Assembly (NCBI GenBank): GCA_028708105.1
Contig: JAQVZR010000071.1
Location: 1-7,796 of the forward strand
Direction of reading: 5' to 3'
Source of the DNA: Desulfoplanes sp.
Lineage (GTDB): Bacteria > Desulfobacterota > Desulfovibrionia > Desulfovibrionales > Desulfomicrobiaceae
Length of the DNA: 7,796 bases
Part shown: one piece after another, positions 7,728 through 7,796 of the stretch
Numbering within the stretch: position 1 is the first letter of the stretch
How the letters are laid out: every line of letters begins with the position of its first letter
The notes under the pieces: model-generated
What the model saw: only the letters and a program-made list of their open reading frames with translations
The model's database searches: none
Told to the model about the DNA's origin: nothing
Position numbers and translations under genes: made by a program

Positions 7728-7796
7728 ATGCAGGTGAGGGTTGTGTACATCACATGCATGGAGCCGTCCCGTTCAAGATCTCATACGCTGCGCATT
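7728..7796 (+). CDS. Possible N-terminus of a divergent gene, cut by the right edge
   Basis: From an ATG at 7728 (another ATG in frame at 7725) the plus strand is open for 23 codons to the window end. It reads MQVRVVYITCMEPSRSRSHT followed by three more residues. The hydrophobic strand VRVVYIT right after the start resembles the first beta strand of a Rossmann or GT-B fold, as in family 4 glycosyltransferases, but this is too little to name a family. No Shine-Dalgarno precedes either ATG; GAGG just upstream of the in-frame GTG at 7743 is an alternative start signal. If real, the region 7635-7724 is a divergent promoter region. If not, 7725-7796 is intergenic or the tail of an upstream minus-strand gene. 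Confidence 0.3.
   Translation, partial: MQVRVVYITCMEPSRSRSHTLRI

Noticed and set aside
7740..7796. Sigma-70-like promoter on the minus strand (TTGAAC near 7774-7779)
   Set aside because: The TTGAAC box has no acceptable -10 element at 16-18 bases, so I do not call a promoter.

Overview
The window is a compact piece of a bacterial chromosome. It carries five closely spaced genes, all read on the minus strand, so the transcription order runs from high to low coordinates: a small unrecognised winged-helix-like protein, carB, purF, a kdsD/kpsF-type sugar-phosphate isomerase, and a class A penicillin-binding protein (PBP1A type) cut by the left edge. The KDO-pathway isomerase and the proteobacterial-style PBP1A indicate a Gram-negative with lipopolysaccharide. 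PurF is of the iron-sulphur type, the GC content looks moderate, and to my memory carB and purF also lie together in Desulfovibrio-like bacteria. I therefore favour a sulphate-reducing Desulfobacterota (delta-proteobacterial) host; this is inference, not proof.

Region by region (right to left, in transcription order): 7635-7796 is mainly non-coding. It holds a 40-base inverted repeat, an alternative overlapping 8-bp pairing and a U6 tract, all upstream of the first gene. It may also hold the first codons of a divergent plus-strand gene cut by the right edge. 7314-7634 encodes a 106-residue protein with a probable winged helix. After 3 bases comes carB (4053-7310), a complete carbamoyl-phosphate synthase large subunit. 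A 75-base gap with a short hairpin leads to purF (2583-3977). After 15 bases comes the isomerase gene (1551-2567), which starts with GTG. After 58 bases comes the PBP1A gene, which runs off the left end at base 1.

How the genes fit together: CarB makes carbamoyl phosphate for pyrimidines and arginine, and PurF commits PRPP to purines. Both use glutamine-derived ammonia and both are nucleotide-regulated. The isomerase makes arabinose-5-phosphate for the KDO of lipopolysaccharide, and PBP1A polymerises and cross-links peptidoglycan. The spacing fits one operon joining nucleotide supply to envelope growth, although the 75- and 58-base gaps leave room for internal promoters. carA, the small subunit that CarB needs, is not in the window.

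This is essentially a housekeeping region and I see no clear new system. The points most worth a second look are the possible attenuator-like leader, the unrecognised protein coupled to carB, and an extra cysteine cluster at the C-terminus of PurF. I found no tRNA or rRNA gene, CRISPR array, insertion sequence or prophage gene.
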